NCBI RefSeq assembly: GCF_021134715.1
Contig: NC_060023.1
Location: forward strand, 5,456,001 to 5,520,000
DNA length: 64,000 nt
Reading direction: 5' to 3'
DNA from: Daphnia pulex
Lineage: Eukaryota > Arthropoda > Branchiopoda > Diplostraca > Daphniidae
The position numbers and the translations under genes are program-made. Every line of letters begins with the position of its first letter. Position 1 is the stretch's first letter. Positions 24,052 to 34,068 of the stretch are shown piece by piece. Under the pieces are notes generated by a model that was not told where the DNA came from, did no database searches, and worked only from the letters and a program-made list of their open reading frames with translations.

Positions 24052-25792
24052 TCACTCCTTGATGTGTGCTTTGATTTCTGTAATTATGTTGAATTAAATA
24101 ATGAAGTGCCAGCATACTTGGTAATGATAAAAAAACAAAACAAAAAACCTTTAACAAGCTGAATAAATGCTGAAGCAGTAGCAGAATCTGAATATTCTTC
24201 GAAGAAATCGATCCCCTCGTCACATGCTTGAGTAAGACGATGATCGAGCGGAATTTGACCAAGGAAGGGCAAGTTAAATTCACTTGCCATCTGACGAGCA
24301 CCCCCTGTAGTGGCAAGAAATATTTCGCTTTCTTTACTGCACTTGGGACACACAAACCTAAAAATATGAGCGGACATTAAGAAGAAATAGCGGGAATGTG
24401 AATTAAAAATTGAAAGCTTACCAACTCATGTTTTCAACTATACCAATTATTGGAATATTGACCTTTCTGCAAAAGTTTATTTCTTTGCGAACATCTAAAA
24501 GAGAAATCTCCTGGGGTGAAGTGACGATTATTGCCCCAGTAAGTTGGCAAGGAAGCATGTACTGTGCAATGGATAAATGTTCATCAGATGTTCCTGGCGG
24601 CGTATCCATTAACAAGTAGTCTAATGAGCCCCAATCAACTTCACTCAGGAACTGTTTGATCAGACCTAAATTAACACATACCACCACACATTTATTTTAA
24701 AGTTATTGCTGTCATAAAGTAACATTACTTATTATTACTGTAATAATAATTTAAAAAATTAATCCAAATTACCATTTTTTTTTGGTCCTCTCCAAATCAC
24801 TGCATCATCAGGACTTGCTAAAAGTAGTCCAACAGACATGACAGATAAATTTTCACCTATGTACTGAACCCAAGAATTGCAATAAGTAATATTAAAGTAA
24901 AAAAGAACCATAATGTAGAATTATAAACATACAACAGGAGACCAGCCAGAACCACTTTGGTGAACTAAATGAATAACCAATAATAAATAAAAAGAATTAT
25001 TATTGGTAATAAATGACTACTTCTCTTTTCCATTTTTTACCTGTTTCACCTTCAACTCCCATAATGCGAGGGGCTGATGGACCACAAATATCAATATCCA
25101 TAACAGCAACCTTAAATCAACATCAGCAGTTGGTAATAACAAGAATTAATATTAATTTCAAAGTAAGATCATACATTTTTGGTGAGATCCTGAGCAAACA
25201 CTCTGGCTATCATACTGGTTAATGTGCTTTTACCTACTCCGCCTTTGCCAGAAAGTACCAATATCTATATTGGTATAATAAAAAATAATGTGCAAAGTTT
25301 GATAACATAAGTTGTTAAAAAGACCTGACCTTGTGTTTCACATTCAACATGCGTTCCTGAATACCAACCATTATTTTAGGATCTTCTACTGTAACTTCAC
25401 CAGAGGCACAGATCTTTTGATTTGGACAACCTTTACAACTCAAATTCCTGATTAATTTTGGTGTGCTGGGTACAAGATATGATATTCATACCATCACATG
25501 TAGATGCTTTTCCTGCAGCTTCACTCTGAACACCAGGGCAATCTGATAAGTAGAATATCGAAAACAATAAATCATACTATTTAGATCGAGACTTTTCAAT
25601 ACTGAAGCTCCAAAGAACTCGTAAATTTATAGTACAAAAAAAGGGAAAGCAATTGGAACTGCTCTAAGGATTAACAGATCTTAAAAAATCTTAACTAATA
25701 CGTACATCTTTATAAATACGTATAGGTAAAAGGAACAAGAAACTGAAAAGATTATGTATAAGATACTAACGTTCCGGTATTTCGTTTTCCAT
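24052..25792 (-). CDS. NUBP1: NUBP1/Nbp35, cytosolic Fe-S cluster scaffold ATPase
   Basis: With NUBP2 it assembles 4Fe-4S clusters for cytosolic and nuclear proteins. Minus-strand exons, all phases agreeing: 25771-25792, 25492-25542, 25330-25430, 25175-25264, 25041-25110, 24933-24964, 24773-24863, 24422-24665, 24149-24357 and 24052-24077, for 311 residues (human 320). The N-terminal cysteine motif that separates Nbp35/NUBP1 from Cfd1/NUBP2 is present: HCPGVQSEA, then [11 protein letters not shown]. The deviant Walker A is [13 protein letters not shown], then [42 protein letters not shown] and the C-terminal cluster motif FVCPKC, a CxxC. The last exon encodes only nine codons (IKAHIKE, then stop). 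The 3' end of this gene is duplicated at 19752-20186. Confidence 0.97.
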
Positions 25793-26528
25793 TTGTATCG
25801 TGTAGGCTTTATCGTGTGCTTGCTGTCTCGTTTATGGCAGAAAGTGTTGTTTGCCGTTGTTGATGTTGTGTTCATTCACAAAGAATAAGCCTCTGGTTTT
25901 ATGTCGAAAGTCGAATGTCGTCTGTTACAGGTTGCCAGGTTTGGGGAAATTTACACACCGGCCTTTCCACATCTTGCAATGGCAACGCCGCCAGAGCCAT
26001 TAAGGGCGCCGCAATGCAATGGCCGGTGTGTTAATTTAAATCTTAATTTAAATTTCGCCGTTCAAAACTTCATACCGGCAACTGCGCTCAAACTTAGGTG
26101 TTAAATGTTTCGCATAGGTTCAGCCGTTTTCAGTACAAAATAAATATTTATAAATTTTTAAGCTTAGTTGGTCCATGGTCACTTCGGCCCACTGTATGTA
26201 GGCCGAAGTGACCAAACCGGGCCGAATTCGTCATACCATTTCGGCCAAAAAAATCTCCCTTTCGGCCAACCAAAAAAATCATAGCGCTGAATGTATAATA
26301 TACAATTATATACAATTATTATACACAAAATATATACAATAATTATTATTATGTACAAGTACAAGTACAGATTAATACACAGACAAGATGCAATAAAATC
26401 ACTCTTCATCCTCACGTTCATCATCAACATCCGCGTCTGTGACGTAAATATTATTATTGGTGTAGAGTTCAAATAATTTATCTAAAAGCATAGGAGTCCT
26501 AATCACCCTTGCGGAATAAGACCAAATA
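25793..26528. other. NUBP1 upstream DNA with two small inverted repeats
   Basis: TTACACACCGGCC (25951-25963) is inverted at 26021-26034 around a GC-rich centre, and GGTCACTTCGGCC (26177-26189) is inverted perfectly at 26201-26213. The second is followed by further TTTCGGCC copies up to 26275. Between 26290 and 26400 there is AT-rich simple sequence. No coding exon was recognised. The NUBP1 promoter should lie at the left edge. Confidence 0.55.
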
Positions 26529-26806
26529 CTAAAGAGCCTTATGAAAGTCACTTGTCTCCTGTCTTTGTTCCCTCATATCAATCCCCTGTCCTAACAGTTT
26601 CGCATAAAGTGGGATAGTTTTAGTTTCTTCAAATAAAACGGATATGAGTTCATAAAAATTAAGTCCCATTTGTCTAGTCCTATTGTTGACACGAGAATGC
26701 CATCCTTCCGCACTTCCGACCAATTTCAATTGGTTCTTGACACTTGCAACATAATTTTCTAAACTCAAGAGCGACATTTCTACAATTTCACAGAAGAACT
26801 CGCACT
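26529..26806 (-). pseudogene. Mutator-like transposase C-terminal fragment
   Basis: The minus strand encodes a continuous segment after an acceptor (CATTTCAG) at 26807. It contains GSAEGWHSRVNNR, followed by a helical segment (FYELISVLFEE). The pattern N/S-x-x-EGWHxRxNN, then FYxLIxxLxxE, is typical of the C-terminal end of MULE-type transposases in animals, so I assign it to a decayed Mutator-like element. No MULE catalytic domain was recognised in the window. The assignment rests on one motif block. Its relation to the MULE-like element at 31054 is suggestive only. Confidence 0.55.
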
Positions 26807-26852
26807 GAAATGAAAAGCAGAATAACTTAAATGTGTGTCGAACCGTTGTCAT

Positions 26853-27117
26853 TCAGTCATCACGAACGGCTATAAACCCCTTGTAGCTATGCGCGTCCTA
26901 TGCCGTATGGTGGCGCGTCAAACGAACTTTCTGAAAGCCATTATTTTTCCTCTTTTGCGTACTGATTTGGGTCTTCACACACCGTTAATTTGTAAGTAAA
27001 CCATTAACATTTCAATAATGTATTTTTTTGTAAATATAGCTTAGATATTCCCCATGTTGTGAGAATTTTTTAAATTGCTATGTGATCTCTAGACATGACC
27101 CATAAATTCCTTTATTA
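26853..27117. other. No feature recognised
   Basis: Short AT-rich spacer between the MULE transposase fragment and the foldback repeat. Nothing could be supported here. Confidence 0.4.
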
Positions 27118-27250
27118 AACCCCCTTTTCCCATTTTCAGGCCCATTTCAGAGAATCGTTAAACGCTGCATTGCTTATTTTTTGCAGATAGTTTCAGGAAA
27201 CAGCGTTTCACGATTCTCTGAAATTTGCCTGAAAATGTGAAAAAGGGGGT
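27118..27250. mobile_element. 133-bp foldback element
   Basis: The left end ACCCCCTTTTCCCATTTTCA is mirrored at the right end, and the arms continue through AGGC, ATTTCAGAGAATCGT and AAACGCTG. Arm length is about 50 bp with few mismatches and there is no coding capacity. Typical of a short MITE. Confidence 0.75.
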
Positions 27251-27360
27251 AGTGACTTCCCGAAATCGCTTCGCCATTGTCAATGACTCATTTTGGAGCA
27301 CTGGGCACCTGGCCAACTTGTCATTCTCAACGCTAGTAATTGATCACCCCGCCTCCCTCC

Positions 27361-27835
27361 CCGCAGTTAAATACACATGCGTGTGTTCAAATTAGGCTTA
27401 TTCTGACTTCAGATTTTGATTCAGCGTAAAAAGTTGGGTAGAAATGTAAATTGTAATTTTCATTAATTTTCGTGGTTCAGCCGCATAGTAGCGTGCGTGA
27501 AAGTAAAAACTAAAAATTCGTCCGCAGTTAATTACACATGCGTATGTTCATTTTAAGCTTATTCCGGCCTGATTTCGATTCAACGTAAAAAGTTGAGTTA
27601 AAGTTGTAATTTCCATTCATATTGGTGGTCAGCCGCATAGTAGCGTGCGTGAAAATAAAAATTCGTTCGCAGTTAATTACCCATACGTGTGTTCATTTTA
27701 CGCTTATTCTGACCTGATATTTCGATTCAGCGAAAAAAGTTGATTCAGAATTGAAATGGTAGTAGCCTGAAGCGTAAAATAAACACACGTATGGGTAATT
27801 AAATGCGAAGTGCGAACGAATTTTTATTTTCACGC
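27361..27835. repeat. Three tandem units of about 150 bp plus an inverted piece
   Basis: Units start at 27361, 27522 and about 27668 with CGCAGTTAAWTAC, followed by CACATGCGTRTGTTCA, then GATTCARCGTAAAAAGTTG and GCCGCATAGTAGCGTGCGTG. The third unit is shortened and is followed by an inverted copy of its beginning (27773-27812). Probably a minisatellite that grew inside an inverted-repeat element. Confidence 0.75.
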
Positions 27836-27852
27836 ATTTAAAAGTGAATGCA

Positions 27853-28472
27853 TACCCTGCTAGCACGCCTCTATCTATAGGATATCCGTCGCACATATTT
27901 TCAGCCGAGTGAGATATCTTAACCCGACGTCCATAGGATTGCCTATGTCTATACTAATGTCGCGCTGTAAGACATCCAAATGGGTACGGCTTACAGCCGT
28001 CTTCAAAATACTTAAATTTAAGCAAAAAGAAAGAAAAAAGAAACGTTCCCCGATGGGCGCGAAACCACGTTAATTGGAGTGATACTCCAGTGCTCTACCC
28101 ACTACAACACTCTTTGTTACTTTTTAACTGTATTTGGTTCAACGCGTCTAAATTAATATTAGCAGTTAAAAATTAAAATTATGAAAATTTAAAGTCCTTG
28201 TCTTCCTCAGCTATCCTGTGGACAGATAATTTGGACATCTCACAGACGTCATGTTACGTCTGTCTGTTAAGCGTCTGATTTCTAGTACAAATGGATATCC
28301 GTGATCGTATGAGAAACGTACATCTATAGTACATCTATACGAAGATAGCATAAGGCCGTAGTAAATTGATTATCCATGTGATATCCAATTTAGGTTGTAG
28401 CTAGATAAGATTTGATTTAGATATTAAGACATCTATATGATAGACGATGGATGTAAGTGTGCTACCAGGGTA
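27853..28472. mobile_element. About 620-bp element bounded by 14-bp inverted repeats
   Basis: TACCCTGCTAGCAC at 27853-27866 and its inverse, with one mismatch, at 28459-28472 bound a segment rich in GATATCC / ACATC motifs near both ends. It contains a tRNA-like segment at 28047-28112. There is no open frame of note. Probably a non-autonomous DNA transposon carrying a SINE insertion. Confidence 0.4.
28047..28112 (-). repeat. tRNA-like SINE head
   Basis: On the minus strand, TAGTGGGTAGAGCACTGG resembles a tRNA A box and GGTTTCGCGCCC a slightly altered B box at the usual spacing. The acceptor stem does not pair well, so this is a tRNA-derived repeat, not a functional tRNA. Confidence 0.45.
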
Positions 28473-29983
28473 ATCGGTCATAATATGATTGGTTTTCGGA
28501 TCAAAGAAATCATTACATCGAGTGTTTAAATTTTGGAACAGCGAATAGTTTTGGAAATGGACGCTTCCAGTAAAACCACCAAATACGCCAAAAATTTCTT
28601 CGTATTTACGTTCTTACGTATTTTACGGTTTTGGCAGCAGCTCTTCAATTTGGCATTTGGCAACAGCTTATGCCATCACATTAAAACAGTGAAACTTTTT
28701 TTAGTTGCGATAAGGTGTCTTATTAAGTGTTTTAGGGTAAAATGGAATATGGAAACGATCTAAAGCACACACAACACCAGAAACATTACTTTTTGGCGAA
28801 ATTGTCGGGAAACAGTCCTAATATCCTGTCTGATAGGCAATTTGATAGCCAAATAACTTTGTTTTACAAACATAAAATGACAAAATTCACCAACTGCTTT
28901 CCAGATGGAAGATTCAATTTGATTAAACTTATCTGCTAGCAATCGTATGTTACCTTGATTCCCCAGTAATCTAAAACTATAAACAATACCTCATTAATAT
29001 TCATCGGATGAGATTCCCCATGAGAAGCAATTTCAGACCTAAGCTTTCATCTTGTAAATAGGAAAAAACATTAAGGCTTGTTGTACGAGTAATCCTAAAG
29101 CGCCCATATGCGAATATAACGAGATTACATTCAGATAAAAAACTTGCTTGCCTTGGGTGCTTTCTATTTCAAATTGAAGTAATAAAAGCTAAAGATAATT
29201 TATTTTCTTCTTCATCACTATTACAACCGCCTCTTTCTGTGCTTGAGCCCTACATTTCCATTGCATATTGTGACAGAAACAATAAGCAAATGATTCTTTG
29301 ATGAGTGCACTGATCACTTGATCACTTGTGGCCATGGCCATTGCGCCTACAATAAAAAAATGTACAGCACCCTACTAACACGACTCATCCGATTGACATA
29401 AGATGTAGGTAAATATTGGATGGATAGATCCAGGTAAAAATTAGAAGACGATAATATAAGTTAGGTATATATTTATTGGAATCTAGGATGGGATCAAATT
29501 AATAATATTCGTCGTACATTCACCATGTAACATTTATTTACTGATAATACGTCGAATTACACAGCAGGGTGTTTTTTAATACATTTTTTTAAAATTAACA
29601 TTCATTCCATGCCGTCTGCTGTTGCGAAAGGAAAAAGTTGTAGCTGATAAAAACTAATTTCAATTCTCGGTTTTTATTATTATTAACTTATTTAGTCATT
29701 GACCTCCAAAGAATTTCCCTAATTATCAATTGTCAAGTAATTTTACTGACAAAATCAATCTCTACTAGCATAGTTACATTAAAAGAATATAAAATGAACG
29801 CACCTCAATGCAAGTGTGACATAAATTTTGTACACTCCCGTCAACATAATATCAACATCCAATTTACTCATCCATTCGATGCAGGTTGCGTACACTGCAT
29901 GTCTGTACTAAGAAGAACCATGCTCAAACACAAAAATAGCCATCAACATACGTCAATGTACATCAGATTCCTACACACGATAT
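28473..29983. other. No gene recognised
   Basis: AT-rich DNA with short open frames (28533-28763, 28742-28939, 29794-30039) that have no recognisable domain and no splice support. Nothing else could be named. Confidence 0.45.
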
Positions 29984-30831
29984 GTAGGGGAGACCGGGGC
30001 TATGTGGGACTAGGGGCTAAAATGTACAGGGAAAATTAAATATGAACGATTTGTCTAAAAATTATGAAATAAATAAATCGTATGTTAAATTATGTTCTGT
30101 TAATCTTGTAAACTTTTTTTCCTGAAATTTCGATGAGTTTGTCGAGTATGGGAAAAACCAAAAAATCGGAATCGGAAAAAAAAATTTCTGACGTTTAGTT
30201 TTTCATTTTTGTAATACTTTTATTTATATTTTTATAAAACCCAGATAGCTGTTTGATAGGTTTTTTCCTAGTTTAAGATGGTACTTAATTTCTAGAAAAA
30301 ATGTGTTCCTAAGTATGTCAAAATTAACTTTTTTTATGCTGTTTGGGTTCGGGTTAAACGGAACATGGAAAACAGGGTAAAACAGGTATTGCCAGATCAA
30401 TGTTAATTCCAAAAAACGCCCCCTGGCGACAAAATCAAGGAAACTGATCGAAAAATACTTTTTTGATATTATCTCCACTTCTAATTTGTGAAAATAATAA
30501 AAAGAAAGCACTTCTGAAAGGGAAATGAATTTCCTTTTCACCAGTGCATTAATTAGTAAATATAATTAAGCCGTTGCAAAGTAAAATGATGTTCCATTTT
30601 ACCCCTGGCTCTGTTCCGTTTAAACCTAAACTTTTTATTTTTCGGCATTTTTGCATTTTTGCATTTCATCCCATAACTATACAAATATTCAATCGAAAAA
30701 ATAGAAAAAATTACCAAATGTAAATGAATGCCAGGGAATCACCCGTGTGTTTTTATTTTTTCATAATTCTCATTTTTTTATAAATGGCAGCGTAAAGAAA
30801 AAAAATGTCCCACATAGCCCCGGTCTCCCCT
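29984..30831. mobile_element. 848-bp DNA transposon relic with perfect terminal inverted repeats, TA-flanked
   Basis: Perfect termini: TAGGGGAGACCGGGGC at the left is mirrored at the right, and pairing continues through TATGTGGGAC. If the flanking TA is the target duplication, the inverted repeat starts GGGGAGACCGG. A subterminal motif (CTAGGGGCTAAAATG, with CATTTTACCCCTGG inverted near 30600) adds inner symmetry. No transposase is encoded. A TA target and this length fit non-autonomous elements of a TA-targeting group. Confidence 0.75.
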
Positions 30832-31044
30832 ACCGTTTCATATAACAAGAATATACTGATTTGGATTCAAAACTAATGATTTAGTTTTCTTTGTATACGA
30901 ATGTAAATTGTATGCTACAATATTGGTGCGCACGGTGCATTTATAATATGTATTTTTTTACCGAACTTGCTTTAGAAATAACAAATACAAACGCAATTTT
31001 ATTTTTTAAGCACAGACATGTTATTTTTAAACACGTAAAACTAA

Positions 31045-31053
31045 TAAAGTTAA
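31045..31053 (+). repeat. Left 9-bp target-site duplication
   Basis: TAAAGTTAA immediately before the GGT terminus of the 31054-33397 element. An identical copy lies at 33398-33406. Confidence 0.85.
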
Positions 31054-31313
31054 GGTAAAATCTATTTCCCCCCGGAATCTGGGGGGTTATAGCATTTCTG
31101 GCTATTGCCCCCCAGAAAGGCAATACCCCCATCTAGCGGTGGTCGAAATGAACTGCAGCTATTCTCGTAGTTAGTTTTGGTGTTTGTTGATTTGTCCTGA
31201 TTTCTGTGGTAAACTGTTAGGAAATGAACGAATAGTAAATGAATGAACTCCGGTTACTAATTTCTTTTTCTACATAGGTGCTCTTTGTTCGATCACCGAT
31301 TTTAGTAGAAGCA
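31054..31313 (+). repeat. Left terminal inverted repeat arm
   Basis: Pairs first with 33253-33397 (outer part) and then with 32683-32781 (inner part). The inner motif is ACATAGGTGCTCTTTGTTCG. Confidence 0.75.
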
Positions 31314-31515
31314 TTTTCCGATGCCTGCCAATTTCACTTATACTAGCTGTCAAGGTTGACGACGAAGCTGCTTCCCGGCTGCTCAAAGAACATAGAAAGG
31401 AATAGAACAACCGATCAATCCAAGCTGATTACTGGTCTCTTTCAATCAGCTGCTTTCACGAAATGAACTAGGGTTTTTTTTATACAAGTTTGTTGCAAAC
31501 TTTGATTCCGACGTA

Positions 31516-31835
31516 ATGCAAAGCGCAATCATCCTCCCACGCATCCTCCGCGAAGTGCTCAAGGTCTTTGAGTACCTTCACTCTGAACGCAAACTCCTTC
31601 GCGACATCTCAGGTTAGAGAAACAAAAACACAAATTTATGCCGATAAGAGCACGGTCTTGGACGTTTAGCTAATGTTGGCTTGTCATCATCATTACATCT
31701 CTTTTTCCCGCAGCTTCCAATGTGTTGCTGAACGAGCAGGGCGACGTGTCCGCCGACTTGGTGGATTTCAGCATTACCGGCCCGTGTACCAAAGCCACTA
31801 GTAAGCGCAACACCTTTGTTGGAACGCCGTTATAG
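31516..31835 (+). pseudogene. Captured fragment of a GCK-III (STK24/25/26-like) protein kinase gene, intron retained
   Basis: Two segments, 31516-31612 and 31714-31835, join across a GT-AG intron (GTTAGAG to CCCGCAG) in phase 1. They read LREVLKVFEYLHSERK, LLRDIS, then ASNVLLNEQGDV, DFSITG and SKRNTFVGTP before a stop. In GCK-III kinases the same span is LREVLKGLDYLHSE, HRDIK, AANVLLSEQGDV, DFG and KRNTFVGTPFW. This covers the catalytic loop through the activation segment. The catalytic HRD histidine is Leu, the loop lysine is Ser and DFG is DFS, so it cannot be an active kinase. Retention of an intron means genomic DNA was captured, not a cDNA. It sits wholly between the element's inverted termini. 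Confidence 0.8.
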
Positions 31836-31924
31836 AGTGTGACAATTCGGTGTTGTGCAACCCGTGTAATAAAATGTTTTTGAAAATAACGAACACATGT
31901 CAATCGTATGCTTTAGTGTCAAGC

Positions 31925-32515
31925 GACTGGTGAAAAATGGATGCAGATTATCCACGATGGTTCCAATCACTAGGTCTTGGCATCCAAGGGCTTCAGCAAG
32001 ACAGATCACGATCACGTCATAGTATATGACAGCAGCGCCGGCGATTTTTCTGAATGAGAATGTGACCACGTTGTTAGCTGCATGTCTTCTCTTTTGAAGA
32101 CCTCTAAGAAAGAAATGATATACATCATCGAATCCTGCCAGCAGCAAGGGAATGGGTACGACTTCGGTGTTTTCGCTATAGCTTTTGCCACAAGCTTAGC
32201 GAACGGCACAGACCCCGCGACACTACTTTACAATCATGAAACAATGCGAACTCACCTCGATTCGTTTATGAAATCCGGTGTGCTCCTCCCTTTCCCATCA
32301 ACTACTTCCCGCATCAAGAGATTCCGTAAGGATACAGTAAAGCAGGTTCCATTGTTCTGCTACTGCAGAACAACCGACTACAATTTGACGAAAGACGTTG
32401 AAATTACGTGGATAGAATGTGGCAATTGCATGAAATGGTTCCATAAAATGTGCGTGAAGGAATACCCTGTGAACACAAATGATGCTTGGAGTTGTAAAAT
32501 GTGCAAACAAATTTT
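31925..32515 (+). pseudogene. Decayed Ulp1-type cysteine protease with PHD finger
   Basis: The frame from about 31925 reads WMQIIHDGSNH, a stop, then VLASKGF, VIVYDSSAGDF and, after further breaks, QQQGNGYDFGVFAIAFA. In Ulp1/C48 proteases these positions hold NHW (catalytic His), the YDS Asp and QxxxxDCGVFA (catalytic Cys). Here the Trp after His is a stop codon and the catalytic Cys is Phe, so the protease is dead. A C4HC3-like PHD finger follows (32343-32510): FCYC, WIECGNCMKWFHKMC and WSCKMC. Ulp1-like domains occur in several transposon groups, including some MULEs. It may belong to the parent transposon or be another capture. Confidence 0.65.
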
Positions 32516-32839
32516 TTTTAAGCTCTATTACATCAAATTGACTTTCCTTCTAATAAACCAGCCAACTGTGTCATCTTGTTCAGTTTTGAGACACTCAGAT
32601 ATAGTCCAGTTCGCTGAGCCGATCCTACCATGAAGTCTTCGAGACCACCAAGTTGATTGCGTGAAAGCACTCGGTAACAGCTTCTACTAAAATCGGTGAT
32701 CGAACAGAGAGCACCTATGTCGAAAAAGAAATTAGTAATGGGAGTTCAATCATTTACTAATTTACTAACAGTTTACCTTAAGGTAAGCCCCAATCTTACT
32801 GCATCATCATGGTTAATAGCTTTTTGAGGCAGTCCAAGA

Positions 32840-33150
32840 CAGGGTTAGACACTTGTTGAACAAAACATAAGGCCAGCTTTGCCATAGTTGCAGCCATTAC
32901 AATGATGAAGAACTCACCTTCCATCAGATATCTACATAGAAAGGTTTAATTTAATTATGCAAATATAATGCCAAGGGAACAACATCCACTAAATTCACAT
33001 ACCCTTCTTTGCAGTTGTTGCAGCAGCACTAACGTAAGGCCAGCTTTGTCATAGTTGCAGCCAATAACTCTCCTTCCATCAGATATCTACACCGTTTCAA
33101 TTGTGCAAATTTAATGCTAAAGGGAACGATATCCACTAAATTCACATACT
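32840..33150. repeat. Internal direct repeat within the insertion in the right arm
   Basis: AAGGCCAGCTTTG.CATAGTTGCAGCCA followed by CTCNCCTTCCATCAGATATCTACA occurs twice, at about 32870-32937 and 33031-33091, each followed by ATCCACTAAATTCACATAC. It lies in the 470-bp segment that interrupts the right inverted repeat. Confidence 0.7.
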
Positions 33151-33397
33151 TTCGAAGAGGAGGCCTTTTTACTTTATTGGCAGTTTTTAAGGCAGCACTG
33201 ACGAAACGCAAATCTACGTATATGACTATTTATTTGTAACCATTTGTAACAGCAATCAGGACTAACAAACGTAAAAACTAACTAAGGGAATAGCTGCAGT
33301 TCATTTAGCCCACCGCTAGATGTGGGTATTGCCTTTCTGGGGGGCAATAGCCTGAAATGCTATTACCCCCAGATTCTGGGGGGCAATAGGCGCGACC

Positions 33398-33406
33398 TAA
33401 AGTTAA
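33398..33406 (+). repeat. Right 9-bp target-site duplication
   Basis: TAAAGTTAA, identical to 31045-31053, directly after the right terminus. Confidence 0.85.
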
Positions 33407-34068
33407 ACTAGGGAATTTCAGAACGACACGGCACGCTGCCCAAACTTAACATGGTTGGTTCTTGAACATCGAAGTATTTCTTGGTTTTGGATTTTGAATA
33501 ATCCATGAGTAAGAAGTCATTCTTTTTAAAAAAATGTTGAAATCGAATTTTAGAAGGTGAGCAAAGGCATGATGGTACTTCACACAACAAATACAATGGC
33601 GTTATTCAATCCATATCAGTGGGAAGTCCAGAGGTATCTGGCGTGCTTGCTAAGCGCTTTCTCGCGAGAATCTTATTGTGAAATTTTCAGGAGCACGAAT
33701 GAATAATTGCTTGGTTTAAAATTCGAACATCGCATCTGTAAGATCTTTGTAAGTAGCTTTAATTTTTATTCCCTCTGTAATGATATAAAAAAAAATTATG
33801 TAAAAAGCAAAAAAGTGTATAAAAACGCTGACTGTAAACGGCATACGTGATCTATGAAAATTCGAGTCCATTATGTTTTTTCGTTATTCCCTCTTTTCAC
33901 ACCCTTCAAATAATTACAGGAAGCGTGACACTCCACTGAAGTTATTTTTAACTAAGCGAGAAAAATGGCATATGATTCCGACTGACCAACCAACTGAGAC
34001 TACAAAGTTGAACATTTCAATATTTTGTTATGTGTAAATTGACGTTAACTTTTAACACAATGCGTCCT
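33407..34068. other. No gene recognised
   Basis: AT-rich flank of the MULE-like element. No coding exon or repeat could be supported. Confidence 0.4.

Larger units (their letters stand above)
31054..33397. mobile_element. Pack-MULE-like element with captured kinase gene DNA
   Basis: The ends are GGTAAAATCTATTTCCCCCC (left) and, inverted, GGTCGCGCCTATTGCCCCCC (right). The arms continue through GAATCTGGGGG, AGCATTTCWGGCTATTGCC, CCCAGAAAGGCAATACCC, ATCTAGCGGTGG and AATGAACTGCAGCTATT. The left arm is about 260 bp (31054-31313). The right arm is the same but interrupted by an insertion at about 32782-33250, its inner part lying at 32683-32781 (ACATAGGTGCTCT, GTTCGATCACCGATTTTAG). Identical 9-bp target duplications flank it. 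Long inverted termini with a 9-bp duplication are Mutator hallmarks. Inside are a GCK-III kinase gene fragment with an intron, then a Ulp1-like protease and PHD finger. No transposase is present, so it is non-autonomous. Confidence 0.82.

Noticed and set aside
27361..27835. CRISPR-like array
   Set aside because: Only three long imperfect units, no spacers of constant length, and a eukaryotic context.
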